Positions 1-6,788 of a stretch of 15,178 bases of DNA are shown piece by piece. Origin of the DNA: Bacteroidales bacterium UBA1735 (lineage in GTDB: Bacteria; Bacteroidota; Bacteroidia; Bacteroidales; Paludibacteraceae); contig DCID01000029.1 in assembly GCA_002315745.1 (NCBI GenBank), positions 1 through 15,178 of the forward strand, given 5' to 3'. The notes beneath the pieces were generated by a model. The model had not been told where the DNA came from, did no database searches, and saw only the letters and a list, made by a program, of their open reading frames with translations. The position numbers and the translations under genes were made by a program. The stretch's first letter is position 1; each line of letters starts with the position of its first letter.

Positions 1-22
1 AACAAACAACGAACATCGAATT

Positions 23-66
23 AACGTAGGATGAACGTAGGATAAACGTAAGATGAACGTAGGATG
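23..66. repeat. 11-bp tandem repeat, four copies
   Basis: Four head-to-tail units of the form AACGTAGGATG start at 23, 34, 45 and 56. The first and fourth are identical. The second ends in A instead of G, and the third has AAGATG in place of AGGATG. A more degenerate unit may precede them (12-22), and the first three bases of another unit follow at 67. The unit length is close to one turn of the DNA helix and is not a multiple of three. Function unknown; it could be a minisatellite or a phased protein-binding array. Confidence 0.85.
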
Positions 67-378
67 AACACAACATTTTAAACACGTGCAAGGGGTCGCG
101 TCGGGGTGCCCAAAAATCCCCTGCCCTTCCCCCTTTGCTAGTACCTCAGGAGCAGTGATCAATGCACGGCAGTTGTAGAATAAATTAATGAACGCGTATG
201 CGGGCAGGCGCGCAAATTTGGAACTATAAATTCCTAATTTTCAGTATTTTCAAAGAACATTATTTGATTTTAATGGGACAGCAATGAGTTTTTTTAGTTT
301 TTTTGTGCTCATCGTTGCCTATTACCCCTCCTGTTGTTGACAAAAAAGTGAACAAATAATCGTGCCCTTGTGGCTAAG

Positions 379-426
379 AAAATAGGAAGAAATATGGGGA
401 GTTTAGGTAGTGAGACTTCCTATTTT
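379..426. repeat. 11-bp perfect inverted repeat with a 26-nt spacer
   Basis: The left arm AAAATAGGAAG (379-389) and the right arm CTTCCTATTTT (416-426) are perfect reverse complements separated by 26 nt. As RNA this forms an 11-bp stem with a large loop, ending in four U on the plus strand and, by symmetry, on the minus strand. It could be a weak bidirectional terminator or the outer stem of a structured RNA. The arms are too close together for a typical invertible promoter. Confidence 0.6.
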
Positions 427-457
427 GGCAAAAATCGGGTGCAAAATGAAAATCAGA

Positions 458-489
458 TTTGCATATCTCGAAAAAAAGTTGTACCTTCG
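458..489 (+). promoter_or_regulatory. Predicted Bacteroidota-type promoter for a candidate small RNA
   Basis: TTTG at 458-461 is followed, after exactly 20 bp, by TACCTTCG at 482-489. The second box matches the TAnnTTTG consensus at all but one base. The spacing equals that of the promoters of the protein genes in this window. Transcription would start near 494-496. No reading frame follows; hairpins follow instead. Confidence 0.5.
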
Positions 490-494
490 ACAAT

Positions 495-670
495 CTCCCT
501 TGCCTAGCGGCAATTCCTTCGAAAATACGTTCGCGTTTTGATTAAAATGCGCAAAGTTGGGGCAAAAAAGGACTAGCGTCCTATCATGCTGTAACTTGCA
601 GCATACTTTTGTAAGCCAGCTTCCAACGTCCGCTCCAAATTACATCATTGTGATATAAATATCACTTTTT
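495..670 (+). ncRNA. Candidate structured small RNA, about 175 nt
   Basis: Downstream of a promoter-like pair lie five local hairpins. A: TTGCC-TAGC-GGCAA (500-513). B: CGCGTTTT-GATT-AAAATGCG with one G-U pair (532-551). C: AGGAC-TAGC-GTCCT (569-582). D: ATGCTG, a 7-nt loop, CAGCAT (586-604). E: GTGATAT-AA-ATATCAC followed by five T (650-670), which could act as an intrinsic terminator. Hairpins A and C share the same apical CTAGCG. No open frame of useful length fits the transcript. It does not show the hallmarks I know for tmRNA, SRP RNA or RNase P RNA. The boundaries are inferred from the promoter and the T tract. It could instead be a set of regulatory hairpins upstream of the gene at 720. 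Confidence 0.4.
650..670 (+). terminator. AT-rich hairpin with T tract, possible terminator or operator
   Basis: GTGATATAAATATCAC (650-665) is a 7-bp stem with a 2-nt loop (or 6 bp with 4 nt), followed directly by TTTTT. In plus-strand RNA it would be a weak intrinsic terminator. The same dyad has the form GTGA-N8-TCAC and lies 16 bp upstream of the -33 box of the gene at 720, so an operator is an equally fair reading. Confidence 0.4.
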
Positions 671-681
671 CACCCCAAAAC

Positions 682-712
682 TTGCGTATTCCAAAAATTT
701 GTAGTATCTTTG
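682..712 (+). promoter_or_regulatory. Promoter of the PagL-like gene
   Basis: TTG at 682-684, a 20-bp spacer, and TATCTTTG at 705-712 match the Bacteroidota sigma-factor consensus (TTTG / TAnnTTTG). Only seven bases separate the -7 box from the ATG at 720, so the transcript would have almost no 5' leader. Confidence 0.8.
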
Positions 713-719
713 CAGCGAA

Positions 720-2066
720 ATGAAAAAAACAAGTTTTATAATACTACTCCTTATAATAGCGTGCACACGCGTATGGGCGAAAGGCGATTCGGCGAAGGTC
801 GAGTTGTCATATCGCTTATCGGGTATAGGGGGTATGATGATGAAAGATGGGAAAGTGGATCCATGGATAGGGTCACGCCCCCTATTGGGCGGAGAGTTCG
901 CCGTGGAGTTCCAACCGACAGGACGATGGAAGAGCCTACAGCAATGGAACAACGCGTCCGTGGGTTTGGGCGCTACCTATATCAACCTCGGCGGTAGTCC
1001 GATGCTCGGCGACGCCTTCGCTATCCATGCTTACCTCAATCAACCCTTCTACCGCGCTAAACATTTCGCCATCGGAATTAGACCGACCGTTGGTCTGGCG
1101 TTCTGCACCAAGACCTATCAGAACACCTTCCCCGATGATCCGAGCCATCTGTATGAGTATGCCAAGAAAGATGGGCAATACATCTGTAACTGGTCAATAG
1201 GTAGTGTAGTCAATGCCTACTTAGCACTCGACCTATACATGGATTTTCCGATTGAGCGAGGATTTGATATCACCTGCTCCTTCGGATGGCACCATATATC
1301 GAACGGAAGTGTGAAGCACCCCAATAGTGGCTATAACATGTTCTTAGCCCAAGTAGGACTGCGCTATACACCCGGACAAGACCCTGCATGGTGCGAGAAG
1401 CACGACCGCGATGTGTATGAGTACCCCGAACGGCAAGTGCCGAAGAAACTCTATGACGGCGTAGAGAAGAAATGGGATGTGGAGATGAGTATTACTGGCG
1501 GTGTGAAGCAGAACTACTACCGCGATAACTATCCCAACATGCAATACTTCGGAGCAGCGACCTTCGGCATAGCGGCACACTGGATACCGGTGTCGATCTT
1601 CAAGATAGGTGGTGGATTTGACCTCTTCTTTGACGACTACTACCGCTGCGTGAGCGATGAGTTCAAGGCTGCCAATCCCGATGCACGAATCACCTACTTC
1701 GGTAAGACCTACCTCAAAGAGAGTAACATCGCCAACTGCTTCCGCGTAGGATTCAGTATTCAGCCGACATTTATCATCGGAAAACTGACCGCAGGCATCC
1801 ATGTGGGATTCTACCTATATGACCCCATCAAGAACCTAGAACCATATGCCGAAGCGAAAGCTGCCGATCAAGCAGGCACATCGCTTAATCGTGGTATATT
1901 CTACAGCTACGATTTTAGCAAGGCAAGTAATTATCAAGACGGCTGGTGTTACACCCAGTTTATCCTCAAATACCGCGTACTGCAACACCTATTCGTGCAG
2001 TTAGGGCTGAAGACGCACGGGGTACGAGCAGAATTTATTGACGCCGGTTTGGGCGTTTGTTTCTAA
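720..2066 (+). CDS. PagL-like acyloxyacyl hydrolase / lipid A 3-O-deacylase, outer membrane
   Basis: The 448-residue product begins with a signal peptide: Lys-Lys, a run of Ile/Leu, and a likely cut after Ala20. It reads as an outer-membrane beta-barrel, with alternating hydrophobic strands rich in Gly and Tyr and a C-terminal Phe. Residues 190-203 carry W-H-H-I-S-N-G followed by P-N-S-G. This matches the His-x-Ser-Asn-Gly signature of PagL, in which His and Ser are catalytic (here His192 and Ser194). PagL removes an ester-linked acyl chain from lipid A in the outer membrane. The protein is much longer than proteobacterial PagL, and the extra C-terminal half (about 230-448) contains further predicted strands. 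The start at 720 is fixed by the signal peptide and a promoter seven bases upstream. It converges on the lipid A operon with 5 bp between stop codons. The exact bond cleaved is inferred from the family. Confidence 0.8.
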   Translation: MKKTSFIILLLIIACTRVWAKGDSAKVELSYRLSGIGGMMMKDGKVDPWIGSRPLLGGEFAVEFQPTGRWKSLQQWNNASVGLGATYINLGGSPMLGDAFAIHAYLNQPFYRAKHFAIGIRPTVGLAFCTKTYQNTFPDDPSHLYEYAKKDGQYICNWSIGSVVNAYLALDLYMDFPIERGFDITCSFGWHHISNGSVKHPNSGYNMFLAQVGLRYTPGQDPAWCEKHDRDVYEYPERQVPKKLYDGVEKKWDVEMSITGGVKQNYYRDNYPNMQYFGAATFGIAAHWIPVSIFKIGGGFDLFFDDYYRCVSDEFKAANPDARITYFGKTYLKESNIANCFRVGFSIQPTFIIGKLTAGIHVGFYLYDPIKNLEPYAEAKAADQAGTSLNRGIFYSYDFSKASNYQDGWCYTQFILKYRVLQHLFVQLGLKTHGVRAEFIDAGLGVCF

Positions 2067-2071
2067 GCAAC

Positions 2072-3934
2072 TTATTTGGATTGGAGAGAAACGAGGTGGC
2101 TATACATTCCCTGTTTAGCCATGAGTGTATCGTGGTTCCCCATCTCGACGATGCGTCCTTCGTGCAGCACGCAGATGACATCCGCATGACGGATCGTACT
2201 CAAACGGTGTGCGACAACGAGCGTGGTGCGGTCTTGTATGAGATGCTCTAATGCCTCCTGCACCAATTGTTCGGACTCGGTATCGAGGGCAGAGGTGGCT
2301 TCGTCTAAGATAAGAATAGGCGGGTTCTTAAGGATAGCGCGTGCGATGGAGATACGCTGGCGTTGACCACCACTAAGACGACTACCACGGTCGCCAACGA
2401 TCGTATCATAGCCATCAGGTGTAGCGACGATGAAATCGTGCGCATTGGCTATACGAGCGGCTCGTTCAACAGCCTGTTGCCACGTTTGACCATTAGGAGC
2501 AGGTTGGGTCGTGTCCACTCCGAAAGTGATGTTATTAAAGAACGTGTCGTTGAAGAGAATAGGATCCTGATGGACATTACCCATCAGAGCACGGAGATCG
2601 GTGGATAAGACATCGCGGATATCTATGCCATCGATGGTGATAGTACCGGCTGTCACATCATAGAATCGGGGCAGTAAGTCGGCTATCGTCGTCTTTCCGC
2701 CACCCGAATGACCGACTAAAGCAATAGTTTGCCCCTTATGGATATCGAACGAGATATCGGATAAGACTGGTCGAGAAGGTTCATAAGCGAAAGAGACATT
2801 GCGGAAACGGATGGCCTGAGTGAAATCAGACAAAGGTACAGGATGCTCCGGTTCTACAATATTCGAAGGAGCATTTAGGATACGATCTATACGCTCCAAG
2901 GACGCATACCCTTTGCGCAGACTATACGAAGCCTTCGTGAGGTCTTTGGCAGGATTGATGATGGAATAGAAGATGACGAGGTAATAGATGAATGTCGCCG
3001 CATCGATAGTACTATGCGCGTGGAGGATAAGTGTACCACCATACCACAAGAGGGCAGCGATCATCGCCGTACCCAAGAACTCCGAGATAGGGTGTGCTAA
3101 GTTATAGCGGCGGTCAATACGCATGAACGTGAGACGAGTCGCTTGGCTCTGATCGGCAAAGCGCTCTTGCAGTTTATGCTCCGCATTGAATGCCTTGACC
3201 ACCCGTAAGCCACCTAAGGTCTCTTCGATGAGCGAAAGGAGATCTCCGGTCTGCTCCTGCCCTTTAGTAGAACGTCGTTTGAGGCTACGACCAATACGGC
3301 CTATAAGCCAACCCAAAGAGGGCAAGAGAATGAGCACGAAGATAGTGAGTTGCCAACTGATAAAGAACAAAGTGATGAGGTAAATGAGGATCATGATCGG
3401 GTCGCGGAAGATCATATTCAGCGAACACATGATGGAGTTCTCCACCTCCTGCACATCGTTGGTCATACGGGACATGATATCGCCCTTACGTTCCTCTGTG
3501 AAGAAACCGATAGGCAAAGACACTACCTTATTGAAAAGTTGCACTCTCAAATCCCGCAACACACCCGTGGATATGGGGGACATAAAGTAGGTCGCAAAAT
3601 AGGCTGCCGCACACTTGAGACCCGTCAAACCCACTAATAGTCCGCCTAAAATCAGTAAAACCCATGTGGCGCCATGAACAACGAGTTGGGCTTGCATCCA
3701 ACAATAGAAATTATTTTTTCCTACCTCCACTATTTGCGATATCGTAGCCCCAGCCGGCAGTGCCATATAGGTCAGTTCAGCATCGTTGATACCGAAGAGC
3801 ACCTGCAAGACCGGGATGATCGCTGCAAAAGAGAAGAGCGATAAGACAGTGGCTAAAAGGTTAAAGCCTATATTGAGCGCTACGTAAAAGCGGTAGGGCG
3901 GGATGAAGCGGTGAAGGAGGGTAAAAAATTTCAT
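2072..3934 (-). CDS. msbA: MsbA-like lipid A export ABC transporter, permease fused to ATPase
   Basis: The 620-residue product is a half-transporter with an N-terminal membrane domain (about 1-330, hydrophobic segments near 17-45, 90-117, 175-212 and 285-325) and a C-terminal ATPase. The ATPase has a Walker A motif G-H-S-G-G-G-K-T (408-415), a Q-loop Gln456, the signature L-S-G-G-Q (520-524), a Walker B motif ending L-I-L-D-E (541-545) and a switch His576. Exporters of this class flip lipid-linked substrates across the inner membrane. The start codon overlaps the lpxK stop (ATGA, 3931-3934), which suggests translational coupling. The lpxK-msbA pairing also occurs in proteobacteria, and this is the main reason for choosing lipid A as substrate. 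From sequence alone it could be a general lipid or drug exporter, so the MsbA assignment is partly inference. Confidence 0.8.
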   Translation of the reverse strand: MKFFTLLHRFIPPYRFYVALNIGFNLLATVLSLFSFAAIIPVLQVLFGINDAELTYMALPAGATISQIVEVGKNNFYCWMQAQLVVHGATWVLLILGGLLVGLTGLKCAAAYFATYFMSPISTGVLRDLRVQLFNKVVSLPIGFFTEERKGDIMSRMTNDVQEVENSIMCSLNMIFRDPIMILIYLITLFFISWQLTIFVLILLPSLGWLIGRIGRSLKRRSTKGQEQTGDLLSLIEETLGGLRVVKAFNAEHKLQERFADQSQATRLTFMRIDRRYNLAHPISEFLGTAMIAALLWYGGTLILHAHSTIDAATFIYYLVIFYSIINPAKDLTKASYSLRKGYASLERIDRILNAPSNIVEPEHPVPLSDFTQAIRFRNVSFAYEPSRPVLSDISFDIHKGQTIALVGHSGGGKTTIADLLPRFYDVTAGTITIDGIDIRDVLSTDLRALMGNVHQDPILFNDTFFNNITFGVDTTQPAPNGQTWQQAVERAARIANAHDFIVATPDGYDTIVGDRGSRLSGGQRQRISIARAILKNPPILILDEATSALDTESEQLVQEALEHLIQDRTTLVVAHRLSTIRHADVICVLHEGRIVEMGNHDTLMAKQGMYSHLVSLQSK

Positions 3935-4986
3935 TTCTTTAAGGTACGTAAGGATTCGGAGACGTAATTAGTAATGAAGCGAGCAAAGTCGGGCTGGTCT
4001 TCGCCCATGGTTACCTCGACAGGAACGACAACGATACGGTCGAGAAGCGGTTGCAGAGATTCGACCATACGGAGACGTTCGAAATCTTTCTCCGTGGTAA
4101 AAATCGTATCACAAGTCTGCGACAAACGAAGGATACGCTGTACATCCATGTTATTAAAACGGTGATGATCCATAAAAGATAACCATTGGAGCGTAGGATA
4201 TTGTGCAACCAGATGTTGGTGAAGAGGTGCTGGGTTAGCGATACCGGTGATGAGTATAGGATGCTGGCAGGAATACTTCAACTCAGGATAGGTCATGCGG
4301 GAGAAGAATAGTTTTTGGAAAGTAGGCACAGATAGTTTGTTCTTGAGCACCCGGAAGTCAATCGGTTGCATCTCTGCGGAACATTTGGTCACGATGATAG
4401 CATCCGCTTTGTGACTTCGTAATGGTAGGTCGCGTAACGTTCCCCACGGTAGCAAGTGATCATCCGTATAGAGATTATCCGCCGCTGTGAGCACCATGTT
4501 CAGTCCACATTTGAGATGGTGATATTGATAAGCATCGTCCAAAATAACCACATCCGTATCCGGATAACGGGCAAGCAAGGCTTTAATACCTTTGACCCGA
4601 TTCTTGCATGCCACCATAGGGATATGAGGAAACTTACGATGCATCTGCATCAGTTCGTCACCGACAGTCCGTGCCGTATCATCATCTTGAACGATATGCA
4701 CATCCCGTGTGGTACGACCATAACCTAACGAAGCGACTGCTACATGGTAGTTCAGACTAAGTAGACGAATAAGGTACTCGACATGAGGTGTCTTGCCAGT
4801 TCCGCCTACGGCTAAGTTACCCACTCCAATAGTGGGCACGGGAACCTCCTTGGCGGGTAGGATATGGGTATCATAGAGGTCATGCCATATAAGCAAACCC
4901 AATCCATATAGCGCACTGAATGGTGCCAACAACACCTTCCAGAAGGAAGGTTGCATCCATTGATTATGTGAATTATTTCGAAGCAT
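3931..4986 (-). CDS. lpxK: Tetraacyldisaccharide 4'-kinase LpxK
   Basis: LpxK phosphorylates the 4' position of the tetraacyldisaccharide, giving lipid IVA, at the inner face of the inner membrane. The 351-residue product has an N-terminal hydrophobic/amphipathic segment (about 15-34), as in the family, then G-N-L-A-V-G-G-T-G-K-T-P (56-67), which contains the P-loop with Lys65 and Thr66. L-D-D-A-Y-Q-Y-H (149-156) corresponds to the family DDGFQH motif, and D-H-H is also present further on. Two conserved positions differ: S-L-G-Y-G-R (86-91) has Leu where SRGYGR has Arg, and Tyr155 stands where the His of DDGFQH is expected. It starts one base after the sppA stop (TAATATG) and overlaps msbA by 4 bp. 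Length and the remaining motifs argue for a real but divergent kinase. Confidence 0.9.
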   Translation of the reverse strand: MLRNNSHNQWMQPSFWKVLLAPFSALYGLGLLIWHDLYDTHILPAKEVPVPTIGVGNLAVGGTGKTPHVEYLIRLLSLNYHVAVASLGYGRTTRDVHIVQDDDTARTVGDELMQMHRKFPHIPMVACKNRVKGIKALLARYPDTDVVILDDAYQYHHLKCGLNMVLTAADNLYTDDHLLPWGTLRDLPLRSHKADAIIVTKCSAEMQPIDFRVLKNKLSVPTFQKLFFSRMTYPELKYSCQHPILITGIANPAPLHQHLVAQYPTLQWLSFMDHHRFNNMDVQRILRLSQTCDTIFTTEKDFERLRMVESLQPLLDRIVVVPVEVTMGEDQPDFARFITNYVSESLRTLKK

Positions 4987-4987
4987 A

Positions 4988-6745
4988 TTATTGTATGGTA
5001 ATAACAGGGGCTAAAGTGAGTACACGCGGTTCGCGCACCATAGCACGCAAACGGGCAATAAGTTTCTCCTCGTCGGTAGAATTATCTAATAATTGGAGCC
5101 ACTCGTCCATGAAGGTTTTACGAGCAGGGAAATAATCCAATTGATAGTCGGTGAGTTGGGCGAGCTCAGCGGCTTTAACAATCGCATCGTCCATGTTACC
5201 CAAACTATCTACTAGTCCAAGACGAAGGGCATCTTGACCGAGCCATACCCTACCCTCACCGATGCGTTTGATTGCATCTTGTGACATATGTCGTCCCTGA
5301 GCACAGCGAGACGTGAAAAGGTCATAACCGCGTTCAACCATAGATTGCATGAGTTGCCGTTCCGCCGGATTCATGCCCTTCATGACCATGTTCGTTTCTA
5401 ACGCAGCATGGGTGGAAGTATGGACTTCATCCATATCAATACCCACTTTTTGGCGCAGTTGACTAAAATTAGGAATGAGACCAAATATACCAATGGAGCC
5501 CGTCAGCGTGGTAGGTTCAGCAATGATATAATCGGCTTCGCAACTGATGTAGTAACCACCTGATGCAGCATAGTCACCCATAGAGACAACGACGGGAAGA
5601 CCTTGCTCCTGTAGTAAGCGAACGGCATGCCAAATCTGCTCACTGGCATTCGCACTACCACCGGGACTATTGACACGAAAGACAACGGCTTTGATATCTT
5701 TATCTTTCTGCACTTGGCGCAGTGTCTTGAGCATTTTCTTCGTGACTATACCTTCCGTACCTTCATCATAAATCTGTCCATCGGCATAGACAACTGCAAT
5801 ATAATTAGCGGACGAAGTGGTCTTACGTTTAACCGATGCCATCTTCGAGGTGGAGAGAACAGTATAGTCCTTGGTACCGGTATAATCGCGCAAAATAGAA
5901 TCCATTGATTGGGTATAGACGAGGCTATCCACCAAACCAGCGGCTTGCACCTGTTGGGTCGATTGTAAGCCCATATACTGATTGGCTAACTCGCGCAACG
6001 TATATTCCGTGAGGTGACGAGACGATGCCACTTCGCTCACCATATTATCCCATATCCCATGGAGATAGACCTCCGTTTGACGGCGATCGGCATCCGACAT
6101 AGCCGTGAGGATGAATGGTTCCACGGCGGACTTGAAGGTACCTACTTTAACCACCTGCATCTGAACACCTATCTTCTCCAACAGACGAGTGAAGTACATC
6201 TTGGAAGCGCATAGTCCTCTCCAATCGACCATCCCGACAGGATTGAGGTAGATACGATCAGCTACGGACGCGATGTAATAGTTCGTTTGGGTATAGGCAT
6301 CGGCATAGGCAATGATCCATTTACCGGACTGTTTGAAATCGAGTAAGGCATCGCGAATAGTCTTAGCCGAAGCGGGTGCTACTGCCAATTCGCCCCCATG
6401 AAGATAGATACCATCGACACGGGCATCGTCTTTGGCTAAACGGATGTTCGAGAGCAGTTGGTCGAGACCGACTTTGGTCTCTTGCTCGCCAGCCATAGGC
6501 ATCTGCGACCACAAAGCAGCAAAAGGATCTTCCTCAGGTGCTTGCTCGACGAGCACACCTTTAAGTTCGAGTTTATAGACAGTATGGTCGGTGAGCGACG
6601 CAGTGGACGAGGACGATAATAGATCTGTGAAAGCCACGCCCACAAAGATATTAAGAGCGACATAGAGTACGATAGCGATGAGCGCTGCCCATAAACAGCC
6701 ATTGCGTCTGCGAGGGGTTCCTTCGGTGCGATGAATAGTGATCAT
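4988..6745 (-). CDS. sppA: Signal peptide peptidase SppA, 67K type
   Basis: SppA is a membrane-bound serine protease that degrades signal peptides left after secretion, using a Ser/Lys dyad. From the ATG at 6745 the product is 585 residues, the usual size for the long form with two tandem homologous domains. A positively charged N-terminus precedes one membrane segment (about 17-39). The first domain carries F-K-S-A-V-E-P-F with the general base Lys205. The second carries Y-A-A-S-G-G-Y-Y with the nucleophile Ser395. These correspond to Lys209 and Ser409 of the E. coli enzyme. The open frame extends upstream to 6862, but that part overlaps tamL and encodes no plausible start. The gene is second in the tamL-sppA-lpxK-msbA operon, 41 nt after tamL. 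Confidence 0.93.
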   Translation of the reverse strand: MITIHRTEGTPRRRNGCLWAALIAIVLYVALNIFVGVAFTDLLSSSSTASLTDHTVYKLELKGVLVEQAPEEDPFAALWSQMPMAGEQETKVGLDQLLSNIRLAKDDARVDGIYLHGGELAVAPASAKTIRDALLDFKQSGKWIIAYADAYTQTNYYIASVADRIYLNPVGMVDWRGLCASKMYFTRLLEKIGVQMQVVKVGTFKSAVEPFILTAMSDADRRQTEVYLHGIWDNMVSEVASSRHLTEYTLRELANQYMGLQSTQQVQAAGLVDSLVYTQSMDSILRDYTGTKDYTVLSTSKMASVKRKTTSSANYIAVVYADGQIYDEGTEGIVTKKMLKTLRQVQKDKDIKAVVFRVNSPGGSANASEQIWHAVRLLQEQGLPVVVSMGDYAASGGYYISCEADYIIAEPTTLTGSIGIFGLIPNFSQLRQKVGIDMDEVHTSTHAALETNMVMKGMNPAERQLMQSMVERGYDLFTSRCAQGRHMSQDAIKRIGEGRVWLGQDALRLGLVDSLGNMDDAIVKAAELAQLTDYQLDYFPARKTFMDEWLQLLDNSTDEEKLIARLRAMVREPRVLTLAPVITIQ

Positions 6746-6764
6746 AGTTATTAATTTAAAAATT

Positions 6765-6788
6765 TGAAAATGTGAAAATGTGAAAATT
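6765..6788. repeat. 8-bp tandem repeat, three copies, in the tamL-sppA gap
   Basis: On the plus strand TGAAAATG occurs at 6765-6772 and 6773-6780, followed by TGAAAATT at 6781-6788. The third copy runs into the tamL stop codon (6787-6789). On the transcribed strand the gap is U-rich with repeated CAUUUUCA, just upstream of sppA. It may be slippage-prone sequence or a U-rich translation-enhancing leader. Confidence 0.7.

Larger units (their letters stand above)
1..681. other. Long intergenic region with repeats and hairpins, no convincing gene
   Basis: No reading frame here looks like a recognisable protein. The left end holds four copies of an 11-bp tandem repeat. Next comes a G/C-rich block (about 90-140) with runs of four G followed by runs of four or five C, then AT-rich sequence with poly-T stretches (about 285-305). 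An 11-bp inverted repeat lies at 379-426. From 458 to 670 there is a promoter-like pair followed by closely packed hairpins. The minus strand from 240 to the left edge is free of stop codons for 80 codons but has no ATG or GTG, and it runs through the tandem repeat, so I do not call it a gene. The gene to the left lies outside the window. Confidence 0.7.

Noticed and set aside
1..240. Minus-strand frame open for 80 codons to the left edge
   Set aside because: It has no ATG or GTG, reads through the 11-bp tandem repeat, and the translation is rich in Cys and Pro without any family pattern I recognise. It might be the tail of a gene or repeat element beyond the window, but I cannot support a gene.
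250..312. Short minus-strand frame starting ATGAGCACAAAAAAAC, about 20 codons, with AGGAGGGG upstream
   Set aside because: Very short, low-complexity Lys/Leu content and no promoter match. The purine-rich stretch is probably coincidental in a phylum that rarely uses Shine-Dalgarno signals.
284..312. ATGAG ... CTCAT around poly-T as a terminator
   Set aside because: The stem is only 5 bp and the T runs are in the loop, not after the stem.
379..426. Invertible (phase-variable) promoter between the inverted repeats
   Set aside because: The 26-nt spacer is too short for a promoter plus recombinase sites, and no recombinase gene is nearby.
604..611. TACTTTTG as another -7 box
   Set aside because: It overlaps the 3' arm of hairpin D by one base, and no TTG occurs at the proper distance upstream. 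The box at 705-712 is better placed for the gene at 720.
1..681. CRISPR array or tRNA gene
   Set aside because: The tandem repeat has no spacers between units, and no cloverleaf or TTCGAAT-type T-arm is present.
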